This document shows positions 6,824 through 15,042 of a stretch of DNA of 64,000 nt, one piece after another. Position numbers and translations under genes: made by a program. The notes beneath the pieces are model-generated. The model was not told the origin of the DNA and searched no databases. It worked only from the letters and a program-made list of their open reading frames with translations. The DNA is from Pseudomonas aegrilactucae (lineage in GTDB: Bacteria; Pseudomonadota; Gammaproteobacteria; Pseudomonadales; Pseudomonadaceae), in the NCBI RefSeq assembly GCF_019168305.1, contig NZ_JAHTBI010000008.1, forward strand, positions 117,742 to 181,741. The letters run 5' to 3'. The stretch's first letter is position 1. Each line of letters begins with the position of its first letter.

Positions 6824-9184
6824 TTACCCCTCGGCTACTTGCTGATACTCAGCCCGCACGCTGGCTAACCTTGGCATCAAACGACGCTTAACCTCATCGA
6901 AGACTTCGCGCACACACACTTCTTGCGGTTCGGTGAAGTCGATCCACAGCGGGGCGACCACGGTAGAATTCAGGGTCAACTGGTCTACCTCCGTTTTTCC
7001 GCCAGCGGTACGTAGGTAGTAGTTTTCGGGAGAGAAGCCCAGCATCCAGGTTTCGATACCCAGCGCAGCGCCTAGCTCCATAGGCACACTGCTGATACCA
7101 ATCAACAGATCCAGCCCCAACAGACAACCGGCCGTCGCCTCGAAATCATTGAACAGATCCACATCATCCAGCAACCGGATGCCAAGATCACGGCAGGTTT
7201 GGGTTTCAGCCTCAGTCATCGAATGCTGTATAGACCAAACCTCCACGCCCTCTAACTCGGTCAGCGGCGCAAAATCTTCTAGGCGCAGGTACATCAGCTT
7301 ACGCATGCCAATCATAAGATGGCTTCGCCACAGTATTCCTATCTTTAGTTTCCCGATAGATGGAGGCACGCACATCGAACGATCCCACTGGAGGTATCCC
7401 CCGCGCTCCGGCCGGGCAATATGTCCAGAGAAACCATTGAACATCAGGTTTTGTGAAAAAGTAACATAATCCGCACGCTGCATCTCTGCATAGGTGTCAT
7501 CATTAAAAAATGCTGAAACACTTTCATGCACACCTGTCAAACGCGCATTCAGTGTATCGGACCTAGTTGCCATTACTTTCCTAACACGGCGAACAGGAAA
7601 AAAATTAATCTCGGGGTAAGACCGGGAAAAAATATTTACCAACCGCGGATCACATGACGCAGATACACGCCCATATTTATCCTGAATAATCCCGTAAAAC
7701 TGAGATGAGCGAATTTCATCCCCCACCCCCTCGTCTGCAATAATATAGAGCTCTTTCTCCGGACAACTATCAGGCAAAAGCTTGTAACTATAAAACTTTT
7801 CCCCAAGAAGCTGACCCAGAATCTTCCACCGCCACTGATTTCTCTTTGAAGAATAGTACGTGAGGTAATTACCTGCCATTGCCTCAATCGTCGTATATTC
7901 GGATGCACTTTTGACAAGCCCCTTTCTTCCAGACGCGCGAATACCATAACCAATCCTGGACCTACATTCCAGAATAGTCCGCATATCGAGACCTGCTCGC
8001 GGCGTAGCAAAGCGAAGGCCACCTGCAGCAAGGCTATCCGATGAATCTTCTTCCAGTACACGCTGAAAGCAATAGAGCGCTGCACCGTGATCTCCAAGAT
8101 CAAGGTATCTAAACCCTAAAATAATCATCTTAGGAAGCACACGATCCGACACTGCCCCATCATCGATTAAACTCAGTGCCTCATCCCAAAGATCACAGCG
8201 TAACAAAAAGTTCAGGACAGCATCCTGCCTTGCCACATTCAAATCGGGAAAGCTAGAATAAACAAAATCAAAGCACTGCTGATAGGCCGCATAAAAATAG
8301 TCCCTCTCATTCCTTCGAGCATGAAGAGTCTGCATTAGCGTTATATCAGATTTGTTAGCGGTCACAACATCAAAAAATACATCTGAACGCCCATCGAACC
8401 ACTCCGGCATAAACTTGATAACGAGGCGCGTCAAAACAAGGTTCGGTCGCCCTCCCAACAAGCATCTACCTAAGTAGTTATAGACTTCTGCGTGATAACC
8501 ATAAGACAACAACAAGGTGAACACACCTGAGCAACTCGAGACAACACTCTCGGAAAACTCAGTCAACTTGACAAACTCGAGAGGAGAAATTGCAGCATCA
8601 AACTCCAACTTGAGATAAAATTGCGAAACATTGAATTTTAGTCTTGCTGCCTCCTCCTCAGGAAAGTGCTCCTCCAGATAAGAGGCCAAAATACAAAAAA
8701 GATTGTTTTTTTCGGCATACTGCATACCAGAAAACCTGACGCACTCTACAAGGTCAGAAAACTTATCCACCTTTACGTTTTTCAGTTCTGGCAACTTCCT
8801 TACAAGCGACTTCACCCAGAAATCAGCTTTCACTCCGTCCGCAGTAGCATACAAGCAACGAATAGCCAAAAGTTGGTCGCTCAACCCAAGCGTCTCAAGC
8901 GACACGCCATTCAACAAGCCAACGGCACTTCGATAATTTCTAAGTTTTGATAACTGCTGAAACTCCCCCAATGAGGAGGGCGCGATGGCATGCCCATTTA
9001 CCTGAGCAGTTAATTTACCCCCAAAATGCGCCCTGCCCTCAGCACGATGCCTCACAATCTTTTTAACCAGGAGGTGCAAGAAATCATTTGAGCGCACGAT
9101 CTTTACCAGTACTGATTTAAACACCTGACCCCCCAGAGAAAAAAGACATACGCTTAGCGACAACTTTAAAAAACGAAATAGCAA
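6824..9184 (-). CDS. Large helical-repeat protein with GT9/heptosyltransferase-like C-terminus
   Basis: A 786-residue protein. Residues about 60-440 are helix-rich and repeat-like (TPR-type spacing, for example YLDLGDHGAALYCFQRVLEE). From about 480 onward it resembles the nucleotide-sugar domain of TPR-linked family 9 glycosyltransferases: YIIADEGVGDEIRSSQFYG, LKIGILWRSHLM and LDLLIGISSVPMELGAALG match, in order, the Q-G-x-G-D-x-I, G-L-x-W and D-x-x-x-x-x-D-T-S-x-x-H-L-A positions. The canonical histidine is replaced. Proteins of this build often glycosylate surface polymers or flagellin. The start is a TTG at 9184 with AGAAGG six bases upstream; GTG at 9124 is an alternative. Codon usage is clearly AT-richer than in pseI, suggesting separate acquisition. 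Confidence 0.65.
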   Translation of the reverse strand: MLFRFLKLSLSVCLFSLGGQVFKSVLVKIVRSNDFLHLLVKKIVRHRAEGRAHFGGKLTAQVNGHAIAPSSLGEFQQLSKLRNYRSAVGLLNGVSLETLGLSDQLLAIRCLYATADGVKADFWVKSLVRKLPELKNVKVDKFSDLVECVRFSGMQYAEKNNLFCILASYLEEHFPEEEAARLKFNVSQFYLKLEFDAAISPLEFVKLTEFSESVVSSCSGVFTLLLSYGYHAEVYNYLGRCLLGGRPNLVLTRLVIKFMPEWFDGRSDVFFDVVTANKSDITLMQTLHARRNERDYFYAAYQQCFDFVYSSFPDLNVARQDAVLNFLLRCDLWDEALSLIDDGAVSDRVLPKMIILGFRYLDLGDHGAALYCFQRVLEEDSSDSLAAGGLRFATPRAGLDMRTILECRSRIGYGIRASGRKGLVKSASEYTTIEAMAGNYLTYYSSKRNQWRWKILGQLLGEKFYSYKLLPDSCPEKELYIIADEGVGDEIRSSQFYGIIQDKYGRVSASCDPRLVNIFSRSYPEINFFPVRRVRKVMATRSDTLNARLTGVHESVSAFFNDDTYAEMQRADYVTFSQNLMFNGFSGHIARPERGGYLQWDRSMCVPPSIGKLKIGILWRSHLMIGMRKLMYLRLEDFAPLTELEGVEVWSIQHSMTEAETQTCRDLGIRLLDDVDLFNDFEATAGCLLGLDLLIGISSVPMELGAALGIETWMLGFSPENYYLRTAGGKTEVDQLTLNSTVVAPLWIDFTEPQEVCVREVFDEVKRRLMPRLASVRAEYQQVAEG

Positions 9185-9319
9185 AACCAGCCTTCTGCAA
9201 AGCCAGCCTTGCAGCTTGCTGAAAAATCAGGCGCATTCATGGGTGAATTTCTTCAGCGGCACAACCAATCAGCGCGCCCCACCTCGCCCCGTCGTGACGT
9301 GGAGTGCGATCCGCCGACA

Positions 9320-10369
9320 TCACTTATCCGCCAACACAAGCCACGTCAGCGCCTCCCCCCTGAGTACGTCCTTGCTTACTTGCCGCCCTACCACCTGATC
9401 CCAATACTTTGGCTCCAACCCCAAACCCGGCCGGATTCTGCGAATGTCCTGCTCGGTAATCACATCACCCGCCTTGAGGTCGCGAACAAAGTAAATCGAG
9501 CGTCGAAACTGTTTATTGCCGACCTCGGCCTGCTGTCGCTCGAAGCCAGGCTTGCCCAATGCCGACCAGGCATCCCGAGTGTCTTTGCAAAGGCGCTGCA
9601 ATTCATGTGGCTCCAGAGAGAATTCGCTGTCTGGCCCTTTGTCGGCACGGCTGATGGTGAAGTGTTTTTCAATTACGCAAGCACCCAGCGCCACAGCGGC
9701 CACTGAGACCGTGGTGCCAAGGGTGTGGTCGGAGAGACCAGGAATAGTGCCAAAGCGCTCAGCGAGCACCGGCATCTGCATGAGGTTGGCCTGGTCGACC
9801 GGCGCGGGGTAACTGCTAATGCAGTGCAGCAGCACCAACTGCTGACAACCCGCCTCTCTTGCGGTGGCCACAGCTTCCTCGATTTCCGCCTCGGAGCACA
9901 TGCCGGTGGACATGATCATCGGCTTGCCCTTGCTGGCCACGTAGCGAATCAGTGGCAAATCGGTGGCTTCGAACGAGGCGATCTTGTAGGCAGGTGCACC
10001 CAACTCCTCCAACAGATCGACAGCACTCTCATCGAATGGTGTGGAAAAGATGGTGATACCCAGCGATTTGGCATAGTCGAATATCTGCTTGTGCCACTCG
10101 TAGGGTGTTTCCGCCCATTTGTAGAGGTCGTACAGTTTGTAGCCATCCCACAGGCCACCGCGGATCATGAACTCTTCACGGTCACAGTCGATAGTCATCG
10201 TGTCAGCGGTGTAGGTTTGCATCTTGATGGCGTCTGCGCCGCTCTCGTATGCGGACTTGATCGTCTCGAGCGCGCGCTCCAGCAAGCCATTATGGTTCGC
10301 GGACAGTTCCGCAATGATGTAGGGAGGGAGGCCTTTACCGATCTTTCTACCGTTAATTTCACAGGTCAT
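9320..10369 (-). CDS. pseI: Pseudaminic acid synthase
   Basis: Condenses phosphoenolpyruvate with 2,4-diacetamido-2,4,6-trideoxy-L-altrose to make pseudaminic acid, the fifth step of the Pse pathway. About 349 residues from ATG 10369, normal for PseI/NeuB. The NeuB TIM barrel is marked by YIIAELSANHNG, DAIKMQTYTADT, KIASFEATDLPLIRY and CVIEKHFTISR. A C-terminal SAF antifreeze-like domain (about residues 285-345) carries RSIYFVRDLKAGDVIT and RRIRPGLGLEP. PseI rather than NeuB or legionaminic synthase is favoured by the surrounding pseB-C-F-G-H genes. GTG at 10378 is an alternative start. A 170-base gap containing an inverted repeat separates it from pseH, so it may have extra regulation. Confidence 0.95.
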   Translation of the reverse strand: MTCEINGRKIGKGLPPYIIAELSANHNGLLERALETIKSAYESGADAIKMQTYTADTMTIDCDREEFMIRGGLWDGYKLYDLYKWAETPYEWHKQIFDYAKSLGITIFSTPFDESAVDLLEELGAPAYKIASFEATDLPLIRYVASKGKPMIMSTGMCSEAEIEEAVATAREAGCQQLVLLHCISSYPAPVDQANLMQMPVLAERFGTIPGLSDHTLGTTVSVAAVALGACVIEKHFTISRADKGPDSEFSLEPHELQRLCKDTRDAWSALGKPGFERQQAEVGNKQFRRSIYFVRDLKAGDVITEQDIRRIRPGLGLEPKYWDQVVGRQVSKDVLRGEALTWLVLADK

Positions 10370-10435
10370 GGCAAGCACTGCTCTTAAAAATTTGAATACC
10401 GTGGCCGGATTATCTACCGACCCTAAAAACTATTA

Positions 10436-10470
10436 CTCCCGCGCCCCACTTGAGTATTGAGACGCGGGAG
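10436..10470 (-). terminator. Inverted repeat between pseH and pseI
   Basis: CTCCCGCG at 10436-10443 pairs perfectly with CGCGGGAG at 10463-10470, leaving a 19-base loop. On the minus strand it is followed by TAATAGTTTTTAG. It could be a weak or leaky terminator that lowers pseI and downstream expression. The long loop and short T-run make this uncertain. Confidence 0.35.
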
Positions 10471-10549
10471 CACACCTGATTCGTTTACGCTGCGCCAACC
10501 TTAGCGCCTCCCCGTACAGGGATGCAAAGACACCTAGAGGCGGGCAGAG

Positions 10550-11080
10550 TTACGCGGTTTTAGCCTGTTCCCTGGCAATCCGCCACTCATGCGCCAGCAG
10601 ACCGAAACAGTAGACCGACTGATAGCCAACCCCATCGCAGTGCTGCTCACGAAGACAACCTTCCTGCGTGAAGCCCAACCGACGATGCAGCGCCAGCGAA
10701 CGCGGATTGCCCTCTAATACCTGTGCCGAAACTTTATGCACGCGCAATTGAGTGAAACCGTATTCCAGTGCCAGGCCAAGCATACGTTTACCTGTACCTT
10801 TAGGCGCTTGCGGGGCGGCATGGAACCCCCACTCCACCACCCGACCAGCCAACTCGCTAAAGTTGACGAAGCCGAGCAGCACGTCATCCGACTCATACAC
10901 CAACAGGTGTTTACGCGCATTCCGGGAAACACTGGCAAACCATGCCACGTGCTCATCCCAGGTAATTTCTGAAGAATTGAACATGAAGCAGCGAACATCG
11001 GGATGGTTGCGCCAAGCGAGGACAAGCTGCAGGTCACGCTCTTCCATTCGTCGCAAAAGGCCTTGGATACTCACGTTCAT
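10550..11080 (-). CDS. pseH: UDP-4-amino-4,6-dideoxy-N-acetyl-altrosamine N-acetyltransferase
   Basis: A 176-residue GNAT-fold enzyme that acetylates the 4-amino sugar product of PseC using acetyl-CoA, giving UDP-2,4-diacetamido-2,4,6-trideoxy-L-altrose. RNHPDVRCFMFNSSEITWDEH near the N-terminus and WGFHAAPQAPKGTGKRMLG, the acetyl-CoA pyrophosphate loop, are typical of PseH and related RimI/RimJ-like acetyltransferases. Its ATG overlaps the pseG stop in an ATGA, so the two are translationally coupled. Gene order B-C-F-G-H-I is the one often seen for this pathway. Confidence 0.92.
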   Translation of the reverse strand: MNVSIQGLLRRMEERDLQLVLAWRNHPDVRCFMFNSSEITWDEHVAWFASVSRNARKHLLVYESDDVLLGFVNFSELAGRVVEWGFHAAPQAPKGTGKRMLGLALEYGFTQLRVHKVSAQVLEGNPRSLALHRRLGFTQEGCLREQHCDGVGYQSVYCFGLLAHEWRIAREQAKTA

Positions 11081-12159
11081 TTCTTCCCCAACATATGCGC
11101 CACCACGCGCTCCACGCCCACCCCATCACAAAGGCCTGCAGCCTGTTGACTGAAAGCGCCAAGCGCCTGGGTGACCTCGTCGAAGGCCGGTGCCAACCGC
11201 TGCGCAATACTATCTGTTGCACCAAGCCAACGAGCGGCCTTGGCCTCGTGCAGTGCCATGGCACCAGGCAGCTGATTGTCCGCCAGGGTGACCAGCAACG
11301 TGGGCAGCCCCAGGCAGCATCGCTCCCAGGATGAGCCACCCGCGGCTCCGATCGCCAGGTCGCTTTGCGCCATCAGTCGCGCCATGTCGCGGACATTGAC
11401 CAGCACCTCACTTGAAAACCGGAGTCCCTGCAACAGAGATCTCACCTCATCGATCCACGGCGCCGTCGCCCCCATGATCACACGAACATGGCTCGCCTGC
11501 GACAGGGCACAGTCTTGCAAGGCGGTGAGGACATGGGCCGTTGCATTGGGCTGATCCACTCCGCCCATGCTGACCAGAATCTGCTCGGGGCGGGCAAGCT
11601 GATTGCGGCGCTGCAAGCTGGCGCTGCGCAACAGAGCGAACTCAGGACGCAACAAGGCGTACTCTGGGCCGGTCAAAAGTACGCTCTGGCTGGGAACCAG
11701 CCCCTGATAGGATTGGGGCGTACGGCCCAGATTCTGATCAACAAGCAGGTCGCTCAGGTGAGCCCGGTCGGCCAGATCATCAATGACCAGCAGCTTGCCA
11801 TAGTGCGGCTGCAGGGCCGCCTGCCATTGTGCATCCAGACCGTAGTGATCAACGACCAGCCAGTCAGCGCGCAGCGATGGCAGAAGCGCGGCGCAATCAC
11901 TTGCGTCTTGCTCCTGGGAGCACCCCAGCCACTGGGCATGCGCCAAGGTGCCGACAGCAGCAACGGCAGCCGGCTCGCCGAGCGAATGTACTGGATAGCC
12001 ACGCTCGGCGATAAGTGCCATCAGGTGGCCCGGGTGCTCGCGACAGATGAAATGGCACTCGGCGCCCTGCCCACGCAAGGCATCTGCAAGGGTCAGGCAA
12101 CGGTAGACATGCCCTGTACCGATATCGAGCGAAGCATCGACTCGCATTACAACATTCAT
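11077..12159 (-). CDS. pseG: UDP-2,4-diacetamido-2,4,6-trideoxy-altropyranose hydrolase
   Basis: Removes UDP from the diacetamido-altrose nucleotide, releasing the free sugar for PseI. A MurG-like GT-B fold of 360 residues. The N-terminus MRVDASLDIGTGHVYRCLTL carries the diagnostic G-x-G-H-x-x-R loop with the catalytic histidine. IGAAGGSSWERCCLGLPTLL is the C-terminal UDP-binding segment. The start is the ATG at 12159, which overlaps the pseF stop as ATGA; an in-frame codon at 12201 would overlap pseF by 46 bases and is unlikely. The stop overlaps pseH by four bases. Confidence 0.94.
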   Translation of the reverse strand: MNVVMRVDASLDIGTGHVYRCLTLADALRGQGAECHFICREHPGHLMALIAERGYPVHSLGEPAAVAAVGTLAHAQWLGCSQEQDASDCAALLPSLRADWLVVDHYGLDAQWQAALQPHYGKLLVIDDLADRAHLSDLLVDQNLGRTPQSYQGLVPSQSVLLTGPEYALLRPEFALLRSASLQRRNQLARPEQILVSMGGVDQPNATAHVLTALQDCALSQASHVRVIMGATAPWIDEVRSLLQGLRFSSEVLVNVRDMARLMAQSDLAIGAAGGSSWERCCLGLPTLLVTLADNQLPGAMALHEAKAARWLGATDSIAQRLAPAFDEVTQALGAFSQQAAGLCDGVGVERVVAHMLGKK

Positions 12160-12860
12160 AGTGGGCAGTCCGGTTGTGCCTGCATCGCCTTGAACAGCCA
12201 CTGAGCGCGCTCCCAGTCTTCCGGAGTATCGATATCCTGCACACGATGGCGAGGAAGCACTATGGGTGCCGAGCCAGGGCCAAAGATGGGCTCACCACGC
12301 AACCAGGCCGAAGCACGCCCCCAGTAGAACTGGCCAGCATCATGGAAGGCTTCCTCCAGATCCTGCGACCGCGTATTGAAATACTCGGGATTGAACATCG
12401 CGACCCGCCCTGTCCCGGTCACACGGATCGCCCGCTGAATGGGGAAGGGGTAACTGGTAACGGTGAAGGCGTACTCGCTAGCTGACTGCGCAAGCACTTG
12501 CAGCCCTCGACGTATATCTTCAGCCCTTACGAAAGGCGCCGTCGCGTACAGGCAACAAGCCAGGTCGACAGGATGGCCAGCGGCATTGAACCATTCGATT
12601 GCATGCTGAATGACCGGAATGGTCCCGGTATGGTCATCGGAAAGTTGCTGAGGTCGCATAAAGGGAACAGTGGCACCGTGTTGCAGTGCCAGCTCGGCAA
12701 TTTCCTGATCGTCCGTTGAGACAATCACGTGATCGAAAGCCCCGCTTTGCAGGGCAGCCTCGATCGACCAGACAAGCATAGGCTTGCCGCAGAACAACTT
12801 GATGTTCTTGCGCGGTATGCGTTTGCTGCCGCCTCGCGCGGGAATCACGGCCAGCTTCAT
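12156..12860 (-). CDS. pseF: Pseudaminic acid cytidylyltransferase
   Basis: Activates pseudaminic acid with CTP to CMP-Pse, the donor used by glycosyltransferases. 234 residues, usual length. MKLAVIPARGGSKRIPRKN is the CTP-binding P-loop of the NeuA/KdsB family, and STDDQEIAELA, RAEDIRRGL and VQDIDTPEDW are the conserved later positions, the last binding metal through aspartates. It overlaps pseC upstream and pseG downstream by four bases each, so the block is translated as a coupled unit. Confidence 0.95.
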   Translation of the reverse strand: MKLAVIPARGGSKRIPRKNIKLFCGKPMLVWSIEAALQSGAFDHVIVSTDDQEIAELALQHGATVPFMRPQQLSDDHTGTIPVIQHAIEWFNAAGHPVDLACCLYATAPFVRAEDIRRGLQVLAQSASEYAFTVTSYPFPIQRAIRVTGTGRVAMFNPEYFNTRSQDLEEAFHDAGQFYWGRASAWLRGEPIFGPGSAPIVLPRHRVQDIDTPEDWERAQWLFKAMQAQPDCPL

Positions 12861-14017
12861 GGCAGCAGGATTTTGTTCAGCGCCGCAACCACTACATCCT
12901 GCTGTTGCTCACTCATGGTCTGGAACATTGGCAGGCTGATGGCCTGCGCGTAATAGCGCTCCGCCTCGGGGAAGTCTCCCACCCGGAACCCCAGTCGTTG
13001 GTAATACGGCTGCGAATGGACCGGGATGTAATGCAGGTTCACCCCGATTCCTTGCCCGCGCAGCGACTCGAATACCTCGCGATGACTGATGTTCAGCGCT
13101 TCGAGTTCCAGACGAATCACGTAGAGGTGCAACCCCGAGTAGCTGTCAGGGTGCTGCCAAGGCGTGATCACCGGCAGGTCGGCAAGCAATTGGTCATAGC
13201 GACGAGCCAATTGATGACGACGAGCGACGTACTGATCAAGGCGCTCCATCTGGCTGACGCCAAGCGCAGCCTGCAGTTCGGTCATGCGGTAGTTGAAGCC
13301 CAGGTCGATCTGCTGGTAGTACCAGGGGCCGTCCGCCTCGTGGGTCATCTTCGCCGGGTCACGGGTGATGCCGTGGCTGCGCAGCAATGCCATCTTCTCG
13401 GCCAGTTCGGCATCATTGGTCAACGCCATGCCGCCCTCGGCCGTGGTAATGATCTTCACGGGGTGGAAGCTGAACACGGTGATATCGCTGTAGCGGCAGT
13501 TGCCGATAAACTCGCCCTGGTACTTGCCACCGATAGCGTGGGACGCATCTTCGATTACCTTGAAGCAATAGCGCTGTGCCAGCTCGGCAATTGCCTGCAT
13601 GTCACAGGGCTGGCCGCAAAGATGAACGGCCACCACCACTTTGGGCAACGTGCCTTCACGCTCGGCCAACGCGAGCTTGGCAGCCAGTGCTTCCACGCTC
13701 ACGTTGTAGGTACGTGGATCAATATCGACAAAGTCGACCTGCGCCCCGCAGTACAGCCCGCAGTTGGCGGATGCGACGAAGGTTACTGGAGTGGTCCACA
13801 ACCAGTCTCCCGGGCCAAGCCCCAGCGCCAGGCAGGCGATATGCAATGCCGAGGTCGCGCTGTTGACTGCCAGCGCATGCCGAGCGCCTACGTGCTCGGC
13901 CACCGACTGCTCAAAGCGCGGCACCATGGGGCCCTGCGTGAGAAAGTCGGACTTCAGCACGGCGATGACTGCGTCGACGTCGGCCTGAGTGATGTCCTGC
14001 CGGCCATAAGGGATCAT
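12857..14017 (-). CDS. pseC: UDP-4-amino-4,6-dideoxy-N-acetyl-beta-L-altrosamine transaminase
   Basis: PLP-dependent DegT/DnrJ/EryC1 aminotransferase of 386 residues. It transfers an amino group from glutamate to the 4-keto product of PseB. NSATSALHIACLALG binds the cofactor phosphate, VIEDASHAIGGKY holds the aspartate that contacts the PLP ring, and FSFHPVKIITTAEGG contains the Schiff-base lysine. The N-terminal IPYGRQDITQADVDAV is characteristic of PseC. It begins three bases after the pseB stop and overlaps pseF by four bases. Confidence 0.95.
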   Translation of the reverse strand: MIPYGRQDITQADVDAVIAVLKSDFLTQGPMVPRFEQSVAEHVGARHALAVNSATSALHIACLALGLGPGDWLWTTPVTFVASANCGLYCGAQVDFVDIDPRTYNVSVEALAAKLALAEREGTLPKVVVAVHLCGQPCDMQAIAELAQRYCFKVIEDASHAIGGKYQGEFIGNCRYSDITVFSFHPVKIITTAEGGMALTNDAELAEKMALLRSHGITRDPAKMTHEADGPWYYQQIDLGFNYRMTELQAALGVSQMERLDQYVARRHQLARRYDQLLADLPVITPWQHPDSYSGLHLYVIRLELEALNISHREVFESLRGQGIGVNLHYIPVHSQPYYQRLGFRVGDFPEAERYYAQAISLPMFQTMSEQQQDVVVAALNKILLP

Positions 14018-14020
14018 GCG

Positions 14021-15019
14021 TTAGATACTCCCGATCTTGTCACGATTGAGATCGATCCAAGCCTGCAGCTCGACTTCTCCCATCCACTCCGAGTTGTTGT
14101 CGCTGGAGTAGACGAAGCCCTCTGCCACGCGTTTGCCATCCTTGATCCGCTTCGCGCAAGTGGCCCAGTTGTTGATGGTGGGCAGTATCTTGAAGTGCTC
14201 CGGATACTCGTACGTGTAGTAGGCATCCTCGGAACTGATCATCTGCTCATGCAGCTTCTCACCGGGGCGAATGCCAATGATTTCCTGGCGCGCTTCGGGC
14301 GCGACAACGTGGGCAAGATCGGTCACTTTCATCGACGGGATCTTCTTGACGTAGATCTCGCCGCCTTCCATGTCTTCGAAAGCATGCCAGACCAGTTCCA
14401 CACCCTCCTCAAGGGAGATCATGAAACGCGTCATGCGCGCGTCCGTGATCGGCAGGACGCCCTGGTCCTTGATCGACATGAAGAAGGGAATGACCGAGCC
14501 GCGGGAGCCCATGACATTGCCATAGCGCACTACCGCAAATCGAGTCTCATGCCCACCCGAGTAGGAGTTGCCGGCCACGAACAGTTTGTCGGACGCCAGT
14601 TTGGTGGCGCCATACAGGTTGATCGGACTGCTGGCCTTGTCGGTAGACAGTGCCACAACGCGTTTCACGCCCTTGTCGATGCAGGCATCGATAAGGTTCA
14701 TCGCACCATTGATGTTGGTTTTCACGCATTCGAACGGGTTGTATTCAGCCGTCGGCACAATCTTGGTGGCCGCCGCGTGAACCACATAATCCACACCATC
14801 CAGCGCACGGTAGAGACGATCTTTGTCGCGCACATCGCCGATAAAGAAGCGCACGCGCGAATCGCCCTGGAATTTTTTGGCCATCTCCCATTGCTTCATT
14901 TCATCGCGCGAGAAAATGATGATTTTCTTGGGATTGTATTTTTCCAGCGTCATCGGCACGAAGGTGTTGCCAAATGAGCCTGTACCACCGGTAATCAGGA
15001 TTGTTTTGTTGGTCAGCAT
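14021..15019 (-). CDS. pseB: UDP-N-acetylglucosamine 4,6-dehydratase (inverting)
   Basis: First committed enzyme of CMP-pseudaminic acid synthesis: it dehydrates UDP-GlcNAc and inverts C5. Extended SDR of 332 residues with ILITGGTGSFGNTFVP as the NADP loop and STDKASSPINLYGATK containing the D-K-x7-Y active site of the FlaA1/PseB group. The ATG at 15019 follows AAAGAG at a normal distance; TTG at 15046 would overlap the previous gene by four bases. The length is that of short soluble PseB, not the long membrane-bound WbpM type, so WbpM is not encoded here. Confidence 0.95.
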   Translation of the reverse strand: MLTNKTILITGGTGSFGNTFVPMTLEKYNPKKIIIFSRDEMKQWEMAKKFQGDSRVRFFIGDVRDKDRLYRALDGVDYVVHAAATKIVPTAEYNPFECVKTNINGAMNLIDACIDKGVKRVVALSTDKASSPINLYGATKLASDKLFVAGNSYSGGHETRFAVVRYGNVMGSRGSVIPFFMSIKDQGVLPITDARMTRFMISLEEGVELVWHAFEDMEGGEIYVKKIPSMKVTDLAHVVAPEARQEIIGIRPGEKLHEQMISSEDAYYTYEYPEHFKILPTINNWATCAKRIKDGKRVAEGFVYSSDNNSEWMGEVELQAWIDLNRDKIGSI

Positions 15020-15042
15020 CACATTTATCTCTTTAGGTTGAC

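Noticed and set aside
12905..14977. 690-codon open frame on the plus strand across pseC and pseB
   Set aside because: It is exactly antisense to two well-recognised enzymes and its translation is rich in His, Arg and Gln without any domain; GC-rich third positions keep the opposite strand open.
12860..15019. WbpM-type membrane dehydratase for general O-antigen synthesis
   Set aside because: The dehydratase here is short, soluble and has the PseB active-site form, followed directly by pseC.
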